Below are positions 14,542 through 23,339 of a stretch of 64,000 bases of DNA, in pieces; position 1 is the stretch's first letter, and every line of letters begins with the position of its first letter. The stretch is taken from NCBI RefSeq assembly GCF_028751545.1, contig NZ_CP071867.1, forward strand, positions 2,205,306 to 2,269,305. The letters run 5' to 3'. The notes beneath the pieces are model-generated. The model was not told the origin of the DNA, did no database searches, and was given only the letters and a program-made list of their open reading frames with translations. This DNA comes from Gilliamella sp. B3022. GTDB lineage: Bacteria > Pseudomonadota > Gammaproteobacteria > Enterobacterales > Orbaceae. The translations under genes were made by a program, and so were the position numbers.

Positions 14542-15993
14542 ATGACCACACAATTACAATTAGCGGTTAATCACGCATTAGCTGTTAACCAATCACTAGA
14601 CCAAAGACAAGCAGCTCAGCAACGAATGGCATACTTAAACAAAGGGGCTTATGGTAACACCAAGCGTGACCGAATTTATGAGGAATTCGGATATCCCAGA
14701 AATTTAACCTTTGACCATTTTTATAGCATGTATGAGCGCAACTCAATTGCAGGTGCAGCGGTTGACAGGATGATTAACGGATGCTGGGAAGATTACCCTG
14801 AAATATTTGAGGGCGATAAAGAGAAAGACGCTGAGGGCGTCACTAATTGGGATAGAAAAACGGCTAAAATTTTAAAAAAATGCTTTCCAGTTATTAAAGA
14901 AGCCGATAAAAGAGGATTAATCGGTCGGTATTCTGCAATGTTAATTCAGGTAAGAGATAATAAAGAATGGCATGAAAAAATAGATAAAAATACTTTAAAG
15001 AAATCTAAAGAATATGGCTTGGTGAGATTAATTCCTGTCTGGGAAGCTCAGCTTGATGTGAGCGAGTGGGATGATGATCCTAATAGTGAGGATTACGGCT
15101 ATCCTAAAATGTATCGTTACATGAACTTGCCGGTAGGTGAGAACACATCAGCACCATCAAGAGAGTTAAAAGTTCATCCAGACCGTATTATTATTTTATG
15201 TGAGCGAGCGCCAGATGGTTTATTAACTAATGGCTATTCAATTCTCAAAAAAGGCTATAACGATGCATTAGACATGGAAAAAACAAGTGGCGGCGCTGCT
15301 GAAGGATTTCTTAAAAATGCCAGCCGGCAACTTAATTTTAACTTTAGCAAAGAGGCTTCTTTAGACCAAATAGCCAAGTTATATGGCGTAGAGTTAGATG
15401 AGCTAGCCAATGCGGTTGATAAGCAAGTTAGAGAATTGAATAACAATACTGATTCATCGGTCATTATGCAGGACGGTAGCGTCAGCGTATTGTCGGTTGC
15501 ACCTGCTGATCCCTCATCAACTTTTAATACCTCATTAAGTAAATTTGCCTCATCCATTCCAATGCCTGTAAAAGTTTTAATCGGGCAAATAACAGGTGAA
15601 AGAGCTTCAACAGAGGATAATAAAGATTGGGCTAAAACGCGAATGAGTAGGCGTAATGGCTTTTTAACTTCCGTGATAGAAAGCTTTATAACTCGACTTT
15701 GGAAAATTGGCATTATTGACGCGCCAAAAAATGAAGAAATCACTGTTTCATGGTCTGATTTACTCGCGCCAAGTTATGCTGAAAAACTCGAAAATGCGAA
15801 TAAATTAGCAGAAGTGGCAGCTAAAACCACAAACGCTTTAGGTACATCAGTTATTAAAGCTAATGAAATAAGGGCTGCTGCTGAATTGCCAACATTACCA
15901 GAGCTTGAAGATGATGTAATTGATAAACCAGAAGGCGACCCTTTAGATGATGAAAACGGACAGGATAAAAAGTCCGATAATACCAAGAAATAA
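14542..15993 (+). CDS. Portal protein (DUF1073 type)
   Basis: This encodes 483 residues and starts two bases after terL. FDHFYSMYERNSIAGAAVDR, RGLIGRYSAMLIQ and IPMPVKVLIGQITGERASTEDN are typical of the DUF1073 portal class. The C-terminus is acidic (LPELEDDVIDKPEGDPLDDE). It forms the dodecameric ring at one vertex through which DNA enters. Some databases label this Pfam family 'Acb1-like'; position between terL and a MuF-type gene supports portal. Confidence 0.9.
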   Translation: MTTQLQLAVNHALAVNQSLDQRQAAQQRMAYLNKGAYGNTKRDRIYEEFGYPRNLTFDHFYSMYERNSIAGAAVDRMINGCWEDYPEIFEGDKEKDAEGVTNWDRKTAKILKKCFPVIKEADKRGLIGRYSAMLIQVRDNKEWHEKIDKNTLKKSKEYGLVRLIPVWEAQLDVSEWDDDPNSEDYGYPKMYRYMNLPVGENTSAPSRELKVHPDRIIILCERAPDGLLTNGYSILKKGYNDALDMEKTSGGAAEGFLKNASRQLNFNFSKEASLDQIAKLYGVELDELANAVDKQVRELNNNTDSSVIMQDGSVSVLSVAPADPSSTFNTSLSKFASSIPMPVKVLIGQITGERASTEDNKDWAKTRMSRRNGFLTSVIESFITRLWKIGIIDAPKNEEITVSWSDLLAPSYAEKLENANKLAEVAAKTTNALGTSVIKANEIRAAAELPTLPELEDDVIDKPEGDPLDDENGQDKKSDNTKK

Positions 15994-16918
15994 AAAAGAC
16001 CCCACCCAATCTTATAAATCACTCAATAAAACTTATCGCAATATCGAAAATCGCTACTACAACATTAAATTAAGGCTAAAAGATATTTTCAACCAATATT
16101 TAGTTGGTCGAGAGCGATCACCGAATCAAGGTTACATCTTCCGTGAAGGTGTGATTTATCAAGCCAATTCAAACTATATCTATGACATTTCGCCAAACGA
16201 CTTAGAAGCGTTATTGGCAATGGTTCAGGACATATTAGACGAATACTTGCTTGAGGGTGGGCGCGATGAATTTTGGATGTTATCGACAATTGAGAACGAA
16301 TACCAGCGGGGCACTCACTCCGCCTATACTAATTTAGCGCAGCAATCCGCTTATTATGCAGAGCAAACAGCCTTTGTAACTTTATTGTCAAGACCTGCAT
16401 ACCTAAATCAAATTAAACAAGCCTTTTTATTAACTTTCAGCGACTGGAAGGGATTAACCGAAGCTGCAAAAGCAGATTTATGCCATGTTTTAGCTAGCGC
16501 TATAGCAAGATGTATCAATCCAAGAGAAACCGCTCAAATTATCAGTAAACGACTTGATGTTTCAATGTCTAAAGCTAAAGCTTTAGCTCAAACCGAACAA
16601 TTAAGAGGGTATCGTCAATCCATTTGGAATGAAACTGAATGGACTACTGAAAGATTAGGTTTGAGGGTCGGCTTGTTGCATATGTCTGCAAAACTTATAA
16701 CCAGCCGATTAACTCATGTTTATTGGGACGGAAGAATAAGAACGGTTGAAGAGGTGAGGAATTGGTATGAGGAGGGCGGCAACGCCTTTAATTGCCATTG
16801 CTCGCAAATACCGATATTGCTCAATGAAAAAGGTGAGCCTTTTAATAAATTTGTAATAGAGAAACTTAGTAAGGAGCGTGAAGAATGGCTCAAAGAGAGG
16901 GCAAAAACTGATGAATAA
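15947..16918 (+). CDS. MuF/SPP1 gp7-like minor head protein
   Basis: This encodes 323 residues and overlaps the portal gene by 47 bp. The C-terminal segment with TEQLRGYRQSIWNET, YWDGRIRTVEEVRNWYEEGG and FNCHCSQIPIL is the conserved MuF-type fold with a Cys-x-Cys end. Such proteins bind the portal, are carried in the prohead and may be ejected with DNA. The N-terminal half is helical. Confidence 0.82.
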   Translation: MMKTDRIKSPIIPRNKKDPTQSYKSLNKTYRNIENRYYNIKLRLKDIFNQYLVGRERSPNQGYIFREGVIYQANSNYIYDISPNDLEALLAMVQDILDEYLLEGGRDEFWMLSTIENEYQRGTHSAYTNLAQQSAYYAEQTAFVTLLSRPAYLNQIKQAFLLTFSDWKGLTEAAKADLCHVLASAIARCINPRETAQIISKRLDVSMSKAKALAQTEQLRGYRQSIWNETEWTTERLGLRVGLLHMSAKLITSRLTHVYWDGRIRTVEEVRNWYEEGGNAFNCHCSQIPILLNEKGEPFNKFVIEKLSKEREEWLKERAKTDE

Positions 16919-18071
16919 AGTTACGGTTAATGTGCTTTCGGTTATTAATAAATCATCAAAAATCACGAAAGAATCAATCAACAATAAAGAGCATTTTATC
17001 ATTCGCGATGTCGTCCCAGTTGTTGATGATGTTGTGATGAATAATGGTTTATATCCGAAAGATGAAATAGACAAAAGTTATATGTCAATAAACGGCAACT
17101 TGATGCCAATTGGACACCCTAAAGTCAATGGTCAATTTGTGTCGGCAAGCAATGCTAAAGCTATTAACGAATATTACGGTGGTGCATGGGCTGAAAATGT
17201 CCACAAAGATAATGACAAAGTGTTACTTGATTGTTATGTGGATATTGAATTTGCAAAAAATCACGAGAAAGGCAAGCAACTTCTAAATAGGTTAGAAAGC
17301 ATGATGAATGGTGAGGATGCTAATCCTATTCATGTATCTACTGGATTAATTCTAAACAAGGTATATCAGTCTGGAAAATCAAAGGGCAAAGCTTATGATT
17401 GGGTGGCTACTAATATGCATTTTGACCATGTGGCTATCCTTCTGAACGAACAAGGCGCGGCTACTCCAAGCGAGGGAGTGGGCATGTTCGTGAACTCAGA
17501 TGGTGAATATCAGATTGAGAATGCCAATCTAGATGATTTAGAAGCAACACCCTCCAACTTATTATTAACAATTCAGAATACATTATCTGAAGCGCTAAAA
17601 AAATTCAAATTTAACAAAAAAGAGGAAATAGACCCAATGAAAGAGAAGATCTTACAGGTGTTAAGCGCCAAAGGGATTAAAACCGACGGCTTAGATGATG
17701 AGCAGTTATTAACTGCACTTAACGAGCAAGTCGCTAAAGAGGCTATCGATAAAAAGAAAACTGATGAAGATGAAGAAAAAAAGAAAAAGAAGGATGAAGA
17801 ACAAAATAGCGAACAGACGCCGAAATGGGCTAAGACGCTAATTGATAAAGTTAATATCCTAGAGCAGATAGTAAGTGTAAATGCAGCAGCTGAAGAAAAA
17901 ACCATGCGTGAAGCCGTAAAAGCTGCGTTTGGTATACCAGAAACAGCCGTCAATGAGATTAAAGGCGATGCTCTGAGTGCGTTATATGCGAAATGTCAGA
18001 AATCAGTACCAGTTAATAGCGCCTACAGTGCATCTAACAGCAATCAATCAATCTGCGAAATGCCAGAATAA
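16911..18071 (+). CDS. DUF2213 prohead protease/scaffold-like protein
   Basis: This encodes 386 residues from the ATG at 16911, which overlaps the previous stop and follows GAGAGGG; an upstream start at 16878 is inside that gene. The N-terminal half (PVVDDVVMNNGLYPKDEI, then NLMPIGHPKVNGQFVS) is the DUF2213 domain, thought to be a prohead protease. The C-terminal part contains a highly charged Lys/Glu coiled coil (about 275-300), as in a scaffold. Fusion of protease and scaffold is common in siphoviruses. Confidence 0.8.
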   Translation: MNKVTVNVLSVINKSSKITKESINNKEHFIIRDVVPVVDDVVMNNGLYPKDEIDKSYMSINGNLMPIGHPKVNGQFVSASNAKAINEYYGGAWAENVHKDNDKVLLDCYVDIEFAKNHEKGKQLLNRLESMMNGEDANPIHVSTGLILNKVYQSGKSKGKAYDWVATNMHFDHVAILLNEQGAATPSEGVGMFVNSDGEYQIENANLDDLEATPSNLLLTIQNTLSEALKKFKFNKKEEIDPMKEKILQVLSAKGIKTDGLDDEQLLTALNEQVAKEAIDKKKTDEDEEKKKKKDEEQNSEQTPKWAKTLIDKVNILEQIVSVNAAAEEKTMREAVKAAFGIPETAVNEIKGDALSALYAKCQKSVPVNSAYSASNSNQSICEMPE

Positions 18072-18082
18072 GGAGAATTTTA

Positions 18083-18499
18083 ATGACTAAAAGAGTTATT
18101 CATGCGGGTGGTGTATTCCCTAACCCAACGTTAAACCGCGAAGGTAAAGCTGCTGTTAGTTTTATGCCTGGTACGATATGTATCTTTGAGAACGGTAAAG
18201 TTAAACCAGCTTTAGATGATACAGAAGAAGGCATTAAGTATGTTGCTAACTATGATTATCTACGTGGTAAAGACGTAAAAAGCGCAATTAAATTAGGAGA
18301 TTGGGTTGTTTGTATGCATCCAACTCAAGGCACGTTTTACAATGTTACCGCTAATGCTGGTGTTTATAAAAAAGGTGACCCATTACAAATTATCGAAGGA
18401 CAAGTAACGATGGGCGGCGATGCGTCATCTCAATTTTTTGCAGAAGAAACAATCACTATCACAACAGCTGGTGATTTACTGCGTGTTGTAGTGAAGTAA
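18083..18499 (+). CDS. Head decoration / capsid cement protein
   Basis: This encodes 138 residues with AAGGAG before the ATG. The protein is beta-rich (AVSFMPGTICIFENGKVKPA and ITTAGDLLRVVVK) and lies directly before the major capsid gene, the usual place for a cement protein of the gpD or DUF2190 kind. The specific family is not certain. Confidence 0.7.
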   Translation: MTKRVIHAGGVFPNPTLNREGKAAVSFMPGTICIFENGKVKPALDDTEEGIKYVANYDYLRGKDVKSAIKLGDWVVCMHPTQGTFYNVTANAGVYKKGDPLQIIEGQVTMGGDASSQFFAEETITITTAGDLLRVVVK

Positions 18500-18512
18500 G
18501 GATAATTAATCA

Positions 18513-19583
18513 ATGTTTTATTTTTCTAAAAAAGAAGCTGAAAAACGGGGTTTTGTAGATTCTCAAAATGCTCAATTTGCAGCATTAGCCGAAGCAAGGC
18601 GGGCGGGGATGCAATCGGTTGCCGACTTTATCAATCAAAGCCGAGGTAATAATAACGCTAATGATTACCTGAATGTAACTAATGCAATTGATGATATTAG
18701 ACGCCTATATAAAGCTCAAGACGCTGTTGTGTTAAAGGAGTTTGAGCCAAACACTGAATTTACCGTGTTGAATGATTTAATGGGCTTCTCTCGTTCTGTT
18801 CGTATTGATGAATCTGTCTATGAATATGCTAAAACAGGCGGTGGCGGTAGTGCGCATACTTCTATGTCAGGTCAAGTCGGTGCGTTATTAAATGCAACTA
18901 TCTATGCTTTCGATGGAACTATTGTTCCAATTCATGATACAGGTTTCAAATTCCCATGGCGTGACCCTATTTTTGGTAAAGGCTCAGCATTGCAATCCTT
19001 AGCGGATGCGCAAGAAAACTCAGTAAAAATTGTTCGTCGTAAATATGTTGATTATATCTTTGACGGTTTTAAAGATGAAGATGGTAATTTTATCGTGTTT
19101 GATAAAAAAACTTGGAAAGGTTTTAAATACGATGAACGAGTTCAACAAGTTACCTTAGCTTTTGATTTCGCCAATAGCAAAGACCCAGCCAAAATTCGTG
19201 CTGAAGCCATCAAACTTCGCGATGCTTTAAAGGTTTCTAATAAGCAATACGCTAAACAAACTTGGTACGTTTCTGCGGAGATCATGTCGAATTGGGAGCA
19301 ATACTTTGACAGCAACCAAATTCGCACCGTTTTAGAAGAAATTAAAAAACTTTCAGGCATCGAAGATATCAAAGAAGATAGCAAGTTAACAGGTAATCAA
19401 ATTCTTATTATTCCTTTAGGAGCTGGCATTATTGCTCCAATTGTTGGGCAAGCGTTTGGTACTGTTGCCGATCCTCGACTTTATTATAACTCTGACTATG
19501 TTTGGCGCACATGGGGTGCTGCTGGAATAATGGTTAAAACCGATATTAACGGCAATCATTCTGTTATTTTCGCATCAAGTTAA
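18513..19583 (+). CDS. Major capsid protein
   Basis: This encodes 356 residues. A helical N-terminus (FVDSQNAQFAALAEARRAGM) precedes an HK97-type body. The C-terminal sequence ILIIPLGAGIIAPIVGQAFG then DPRLYYNSDYVWRTWGAAG is typical of a siphovirus capsid class. It lies between the decoration and connector genes and has strong gene-body codon use. The fold is inferred from position and pattern. Confidence 0.85.
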   Translation: MFYFSKKEAEKRGFVDSQNAQFAALAEARRAGMQSVADFINQSRGNNNANDYLNVTNAIDDIRRLYKAQDAVVLKEFEPNTEFTVLNDLMGFSRSVRIDESVYEYAKTGGGGSAHTSMSGQVGALLNATIYAFDGTIVPIHDTGFKFPWRDPIFGKGSALQSLADAQENSVKIVRRKYVDYIFDGFKDEDGNFIVFDKKTWKGFKYDERVQQVTLAFDFANSKDPAKIRAEAIKLRDALKVSNKQYAKQTWYVSAEIMSNWEQYFDSNQIRTVLEEIKKLSGIEDIKEDSKLTGNQILIIPLGAGIIAPIVGQAFGTVADPRLYYNSDYVWRTWGAAGIMVKTDINGNHSVIFASS

Positions 19584-19592
19584 GGAGTAATA

Positions 19593-19919
19593 ATGAAAGT
19601 TAAAGTACTAACAGCCAATATTATGGTTGACTATAAGAAAGTTGAAAAGGGGCGGGTTATTGACCTGTCAAAAGACATCGCAGAACGATTTATTAAAGCA
19701 GAACTAGTTGAATCTATTGTTGAGACCACAAAGGAAAAAGTTGAACCACTTATTGTGATTGTCGATGGAAAAGAGTTCAATTTAGCTAATAAAACAGGAA
19801 AAAACCTCGCCGAATTTGCAACGCAGTATAAATTAGAGGGTCAACGCAAAGAAGAGACAGTGCAAGAGTTTGCTGAGCGTCTTAAGGCTGAATACGAAGC
19901 CAGTCTAACAAAGGAGTAA
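19593..19919 (+). CDS. Small structural-region protein
   Basis: This encodes 108 residues with TAAGGAG before the ATG. The N-terminus (MKVKVLTANIMVDYKKVEKG) is a short beta domain like those of small head proteins placed after the capsid gene. The C-terminal part is charged and helical. It may be a head-joining or accessory protein in the lambda FI position; the function is not clear from the sequence. Confidence 0.55.
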   Translation: MKVKVLTANIMVDYKKVEKGRVIDLSKDIAERFIKAELVESIVETTKEKVEPLIVIVDGKEFNLANKTGKNLAEFATQYKLEGQRKEETVQEFAERLKAEYEASLTKE

Positions 19920-19923
19920 ATAA

Positions 19924-20301
19924 ATGTCTCAACTTATAGATAAATCAGAAGCAAAATCCTTTATCTCTGAGTTGGGCTTTTCTATTCCTGATTCAGTATT
20001 AGAACTATTAATTGAACAAGTTGGCAAACATGATGCTTGCTTATCTCAATACGGTAATGTCACGGCAAAGCTATTGTCGTTATATGCTGTTGCTAGATTG
20101 GCTTCATTGTCTGGTGCAAGGAAAATATCATCGCAGGGTTCGCCAAGTGGCGCTAGTCGTTCATTTACATACGATAACAATGGCACGGACTATTTACTAA
20201 CTCAGATTCGGGCATGGGATAAAAATAATTGCCTGTCGGATTTACCGTTAGATAGTGGACGCGTGGGCTTCTTTGCAGTTGTTGGAGGTTGTAATGAGTA
20301 G
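19924..20301 (+). CDS. Head-tail connector protein (gp6-like position)
   Basis: This encodes 125 residues. It is helical (LLIEQVGKHDACLSQYGNVT, then AKLLSLYAVARLASLSG) with a glycine/serine-rich loop, like the adaptor proteins that sit on the portal ring. It lies five genes before the tail tube and overlaps the next gene by eight bases. The assignment is mostly by position. Confidence 0.6.
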   Translation: MSQLIDKSEAKSFISELGFSIPDSVLELLIEQVGKHDACLSQYGNVTAKLLSLYAVARLASLSGARKISSQGSPSGASRSFTYDNNGTDYLLTQIRAWDKNNCLSDLPLDSGRVGFFAVVGGCNE

Positions 20302-20638
20302 CGCAGCTAATTGGGCATATACAGCTATAGCTACGATTTGGCGCGCTTCTGGCGTAAATGAGTATGGCGCTAAGGTCTTTCATCCTCCAGAGCTAATTTA
20401 TTGCGATTATGGTCTTGAGTCTGCAACTAGGTTAGGCGATATCGGAACAGGGTTTGTTATTAAAAACACATTCTGGACTGAATACGCTTTAGCCAATGAG
20501 GGTGATTTTATCTTGATTGGTAAATTCACGGAACTTGATCCAATCAGAGCTGGCGCAGATGAAATTAAGCACATTGCTCGATATGCAGACACATTCGAGC
20601 GACTAGCGGATGATTATACATTGATAACAGGAGTTTGA
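20294..20638 (+). CDS. Head closure / neck protein
   Basis: This encodes 114 residues from the ATG at 20294, six bases after GGAGG; the earlier start at 20255 is inside the previous gene. The sequence is mostly beta (FVIKNTFWTEYALANEGDFI, then LIGKFTELDPIRAGADEIK), fitting a stopper or head-closure protein. Its position between connector and gp10-like genes supports this. Confidence 0.6.
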   Translation: MSSAANWAYTAIATIWRASGVNEYGAKVFHPPELIYCDYGLESATRLGDIGTGFVIKNTFWTEYALANEGDFILIGKFTELDPIRAGADEIKHIARYADTFERLADDYTLITGV

Positions 20639-20639
20639 T

Positions 20640-21008
20640 ATGGGCATTAAGGTTAGTGGTGTTAGAGATTGTATAAATCGATTAAATACCATAGTTGGTG
20701 ATGTTCAAGCTAGAAAATCAGTAAGAGCCATACAGTCTGCCTTATTGATCGGTGGTACCCGTGCTGCATTATATACGCCGATTGATACCTCAACACTACT
20801 CAATAGCCAATATCGTGAAATGTTCATAAATGGTAATCGCTTAACGGGTCGCGTTGGTTATTCGGCTAATTATGCAGCATATGTTCATGATCCGAATCGC
20901 TCAATGAAATTTAAGCGATCAACTGCTAAAAAAGAATTCTTGTATAAAGGGTTTGAGGATGAAAAGGCAACTATCGACCAAGCTGTCCGCAGGGAGATGA
21001 AATTGTGA
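20640..21008 (+). CDS. HK97 gp10-like neck protein
   Basis: This encodes 122 residues. YTPIDTSTLLNSQYREM, then RVGYSANYAAYVHDPNRSM, is the recognised pattern of the HK97 gp10 family ('P-x-D-T-G/S-x-L ... Y-A-x-Y-V-H'). These proteins join the completed tail to the head. The gene overlaps the following tail terminator gene by four bases. Confidence 0.82.
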   Translation: MGIKVSGVRDCINRLNTIVGDVQARKSVRAIQSALLIGGTRAALYTPIDTSTLLNSQYREMFINGNRLTGRVGYSANYAAYVHDPNRSMKFKRSTAKKEFLYKGFEDEKATIDQAVRREMKL

Positions 21009-21376
21009 AAATGTACAAGCGAGTAGCTGAATATCTCAAAAATGCCGGATTATTAGGTGGCTTTGAGGTTCAGTATCTAAAATGGCGTGATACGAAAAAT
21101 AAAAGCAGCAAGTTCATTGTATTTCGACCCAATGGCGGTTCAATACTTAAAACCGATTTAGGTAATGAGTATTACACGTTAATAGATTTAATCGGCGCAG
21201 TAAATGACATTGAAACAATAGATAATGACACATCGATAATAGCTGATTACATCAAAAACAATCCTTACACCAATAGCACAGGGCTTATTCAGATAGTAGG
21301 AGCAATCCCCTCACCGGTGGCAACTGAAGAGGACAGGCTTGTTTATCGATTAATGGTTTCATGCAGATTTGGTTAG
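21005..21376 (+). CDS. Tail terminator / completion protein
   Basis: This encodes 123 residues. SSKFIVFRPNGGSILKTDLG and TGLIQIVGAIPSPVATEEDR match the small tail-termination family found before the tail tube gene. It caps the growing tail and fixes its length with the tape measure. A terminator follows. Confidence 0.72.
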   Translation: MKMYKRVAEYLKNAGLLGGFEVQYLKWRDTKNKSSKFIVFRPNGGSILKTDLGNEYYTLIDLIGAVNDIETIDNDTSIIADYIKNNPYTNSTGLIQIVGAIPSPVATEEDRLVYRLMVSCRFG

Positions 21377-21396
21377 TAATTTAGAAAACAATTTAT

Positions 21397-21420
21397 ATCC
21401 CGCCTTGAGCGGGATTTTTT
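21397..21420 (+). terminator. Terminator before the tail tube gene
   Basis: ATCCCGC-CTTGA-GCGGGAT followed by Ts. It may limit read-through between head and tail modules, although the tail genes have no obvious separate promoter, so Q-modified polymerase may ignore it. Confidence 0.8.
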
Positions 21421-21439
21421 ATTTTATAGGAGTTAAAAA

Positions 21440-21943
21440 ATGGCAGAATGTTCAGAACAAAACAGCCAATTATTTGGCGCTGCTGTAGTTCTTGAGGTTT
21501 GTGACGGATGCCCAGACAAAACCCCAAAAGAGGCTGATTGGAAAGCTTTAATGGCTGGGAAATCCAAAGGTATTGATTATGGTCCTAATACGGCGACTAG
21601 TGATGCAGATGATCAGGGCGGATTTGCTGAGTCTATCGTCATCAATGCTGATATTGCTTTGTCATTTGAGGGTGAAGTCAGAGTTAATGACAAGTTGGAT
21701 CAGTATGGTTTCTTCAAATTAGAGCGTTATTTTACCACTGAGTTAGCTAATAAACGTCAACCTAGTTTGTGGGTGCGATTGATGTATGGCGAAAATACTT
21801 TTGTTGCATATATGAATATAACTTCACTGAGTTGGAATGGCGGATCAAATGATATTGTATCAGCTTCACTTGAATTTAAAGTCGCTTCATCTAAATCAGT
21901 TAAAATTACTGGTAAAATTCCTACGACTCAATCAACTAAATAA
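21440..21943 (+). CDS. Major tail tube protein
   Basis: This encodes 167 residues with TAGGAG ten bases before the ATG. The sequence is beta-rich, with GEVRVNDKLDQYGFFKLERY then SLWVRLMYGENTFVAYMNIT and a C-terminal VSASLEFKVASSKSVKITG, a pattern typical of tail tube proteins. It polymerises around the tape measure. Position before the chaperone and tape measure supports it. Confidence 0.8.
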   Translation: MAECSEQNSQLFGAAVVLEVCDGCPDKTPKEADWKALMAGKSKGIDYGPNTATSDADDQGGFAESIVINADIALSFEGEVRVNDKLDQYGFFKLERYFTTELANKRQPSLWVRLMYGENTFVAYMNITSLSWNGGSNDIVSASLEFKVASSKSVKITGKIPTTQSTK

Positions 21944-21951
21944 GGCTATAT

Positions 21952-22599
21952 ATGATTAGAACAGACATAGGCGAAATGGTTATTTCAATTAAAAAAAATG
22001 GGTCATTGAGCGAAAAAAAAATTAACTATGTATTCACTCCCTCATTCGAAAATTTATCACAGCTTGGCGAACCATTTGAGATAATTAACGCCTATACTGT
22101 TCTGCTTTCTAATCAAGCCTACGAAGCGATAACACGGTTCAAAGAGCTAAATCATTACGTAACTAATTACATTAATGAAAAATTAACACTTCAACTCAAT
22201 GTTGCTAGAAAGGTTTTGACCTGTTGTTGTTCAGCTGACGTTACTCAATTGTTAGGAAGTAAAAACAAAAAAGGGCTCATCCCAATTCACGATATTTTAT
22301 TAATAGCTAGGAGTTTACTTGAATATGGCGTGGCTGGAAGGGCAAAAGTTAGAATATCGCAGCGAAACGAAAATAAATCGTACTCATCAGAATTTAAAAT
22401 TACCGATTATATCAATAACGCAAGGGTTCATCTTGGATTGTCATTAGATGATGCAAAAAAACTAACAATGACCGAATACATCATGTTAATGGCAAACAAA
22501 TATCCTGATAAAGATGGCTTCACAAGAGAAGAATACGACAAAACCTTAGCGGATTATGAAAAACGACGTCGAGAAAGACTTGCTAAAGCCGCTGAATGA
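21952..22599 (+). CDS. Tail assembly chaperone-like protein (DUF6246 type)
   Basis: This encodes 215 residues. The C-terminal region LTMTEYIMLMANKYPDKDGF then TREEYDKTLADYEKRRRERL is like proteins found between tail tube and tape measure, where lambda has G/GT. No second overlapping frame or slippery site was found at its end, so a lambda-type frameshift product is not supported. The cargo block that follows separates it from the tape measure gene. Confidence 0.68.
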   Translation: MIRTDIGEMVISIKKNGSLSEKKINYVFTPSFENLSQLGEPFEIINAYTVLLSNQAYEAITRFKELNHYVTNYINEKLTLQLNVARKVLTCCCSADVTQLLGSKNKKGLIPIHDILLIARSLLEYGVAGRAKVRISQRNENKSYSSEFKITDYINNARVHLGLSLDDAKKLTMTEYIMLMANKYPDKDGFTREEYDKTLADYEKRRRERLAKAAE

Positions 22600-22629
22600 T
22601 GGTTTTTATTGCTCCAACCCTTTAAATAA

Positions 22630-22656
22630 CATACTATTAACGAAAAATTAAGGAGA
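22630..22656 (+). promoter_or_regulatory. Shared moron leader, copy 1
   Basis: CATACTATTAACGAAAAATT followed by AAGGAGA lies directly before the lipoprotein gene. A copy with one base change occurs at 27693-27719 before the other secreted-protein gene. It contains a strong ribosome site; TACTAT may be a -10 element. Confidence 0.65.
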
Positions 22657-22660
22657 TAGT

Positions 22661-23104
22661 ATGAAAAAGATTGTATTGCTTGGATTAATTGGATTTATTT
22701 TAACTGGCTGTGGTGATGATAAAGTTACTAAAGAGTATCTCGTTGGTGATTGGCGGTGTAATTGGGAATCGTTCGAAAGAATGGATAGTGGCCGTGAAGA
22801 AAGTTATGGTGATGCTGTAGATAAAAGTGAATACATTCGAACGTATAAAATAATGGATGGCAAATTATATCATGTTTATGATGGAGATAAGCAAGAGCTT
22901 TACGATGTTGACAAAATTAATAGTAATCCAACGCATGAAATTTTAAATGATGACAGTACGTTTACTGGTCAACAAAAGCTTGAAAAAATAAGCAATGATC
23001 AATATAGATATGTAATTGCATCAGAATTTAAAAAAAATTCAAATACGACAAATGTAATAGATATCAGAAGCAAAGAAGTAACAACTTGCACAAGAATAAA
23101 ATAA
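22661..23104 (+). CDS. Lipoprotein moron
   Basis: This encodes 147 residues. A signal peptide ends in the lipobox ILTGC (Cys17). The mature part is acidic and soluble, with one Trp-rich segment (GDWRCNWESF) and two further Cys residues. No family is recognised. It lies in a cargo block between the tail chaperone and tape-measure genes and has its own leader shared with another cargo gene, so expression in the lysogen is likely. Phage lipoproteins of this kind often block superinfection or alter the surface; that role is not proven here. Confidence 0.75.
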   Translation: MKKIVLLGLIGFILTGCGDDKVTKEYLVGDWRCNWESFERMDSGREESYGDAVDKSEYIRTYKIMDGKLYHVYDGDKQELYDVDKINSNPTHEILNDDSTFTGQQKLEKISNDQYRYVIASEFKKNSNTTNVIDIRSKEVTTCTRIK

Positions 23105-23107
23105 CTA

Positions 23108-23137
23108 TTGACTGGCCTAGTTATTTGATTGTATATT
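23108..23137 (+). promoter_or_regulatory. Promoter of the C4-ant transcript
   Basis: TTGACT (23108-23113), an 18-bp spacer and TATATT (23132-23137) form a sigma-70 promoter. The upstream 14 bases ATAACTATTGACTG are identical to those at the late promoter near 10665. A weak hairpin with a T-run (CCGC...GCGGATTTTTT, 23173-23197) follows before the C4 core and could act as an attenuator. Confidence 0.65.
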
Positions 23138-23213
23138 CTTGTTCAGGTCTCAAAACCTAAACAAAGCGGACACCGCCCCGATAGCATGCGGATTTTTTAC
23201 GTCTAAAATTCAA

Positions 23214-23291
23214 TGTCGAGAGGGCGAGGAATAAAATACCTTAGGGGAATAACTCCAGCCTTTCTTTGTTAGGCTTTTGAGCCTCTCGACA
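23214..23291 (+). ncRNA. C4-like antisense RNA controlling the antirepressor
   Basis: A 10-bp perfect outer stem, TGTCGAGAGG (23214-23223) with CCTCTCGACA (23282-23291), encloses a 78-nt element, close to the size of the P1/P7/P22 C4 RNA. Inside, CTTTGTTAGGCTTTTGAG (23264-23281) is complementary, with two bulges, to CTCAAAACCTAAACAAAG (23149-23166). It is also partly complementary to CTCAAAA...TAAACAAAG at 23313-23331, which covers the ribosome site of the antirepressor gene. Processing from the same transcript and blocking of ant translation is the known C4 mechanism. I have not run a covariance model. Confidence 0.78.
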
Positions 23292-23339
23292 CCCATTTAA
23301 ATGGGTAATAATCTCAAAAAAATAAACAAAGGATATAGC

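Noticed and set aside
15255-15743. Minus-strand 162-residue ORF inside the portal gene
   Set aside because: It is a shadow of the portal coding frame with Ser/Leu-rich composition typical of antisense frames.
14542-15993. Anti-CBASS (Acb1) protein, as this domain family is sometimes named
   Set aside because: The protein is portal-sized, with portal motifs, and sits between terL and the MuF-type gene. The Acb1-related name in domain databases comes from distant similarity and should not be read as function here.
21952-22640. Lambda-like G/GT programmed frameshift in the tail chaperone gene
   Set aside because: No slippery heptamer and no overlapping second frame of useful length were found near 22560-22620; the following frame ends after about nine codons.
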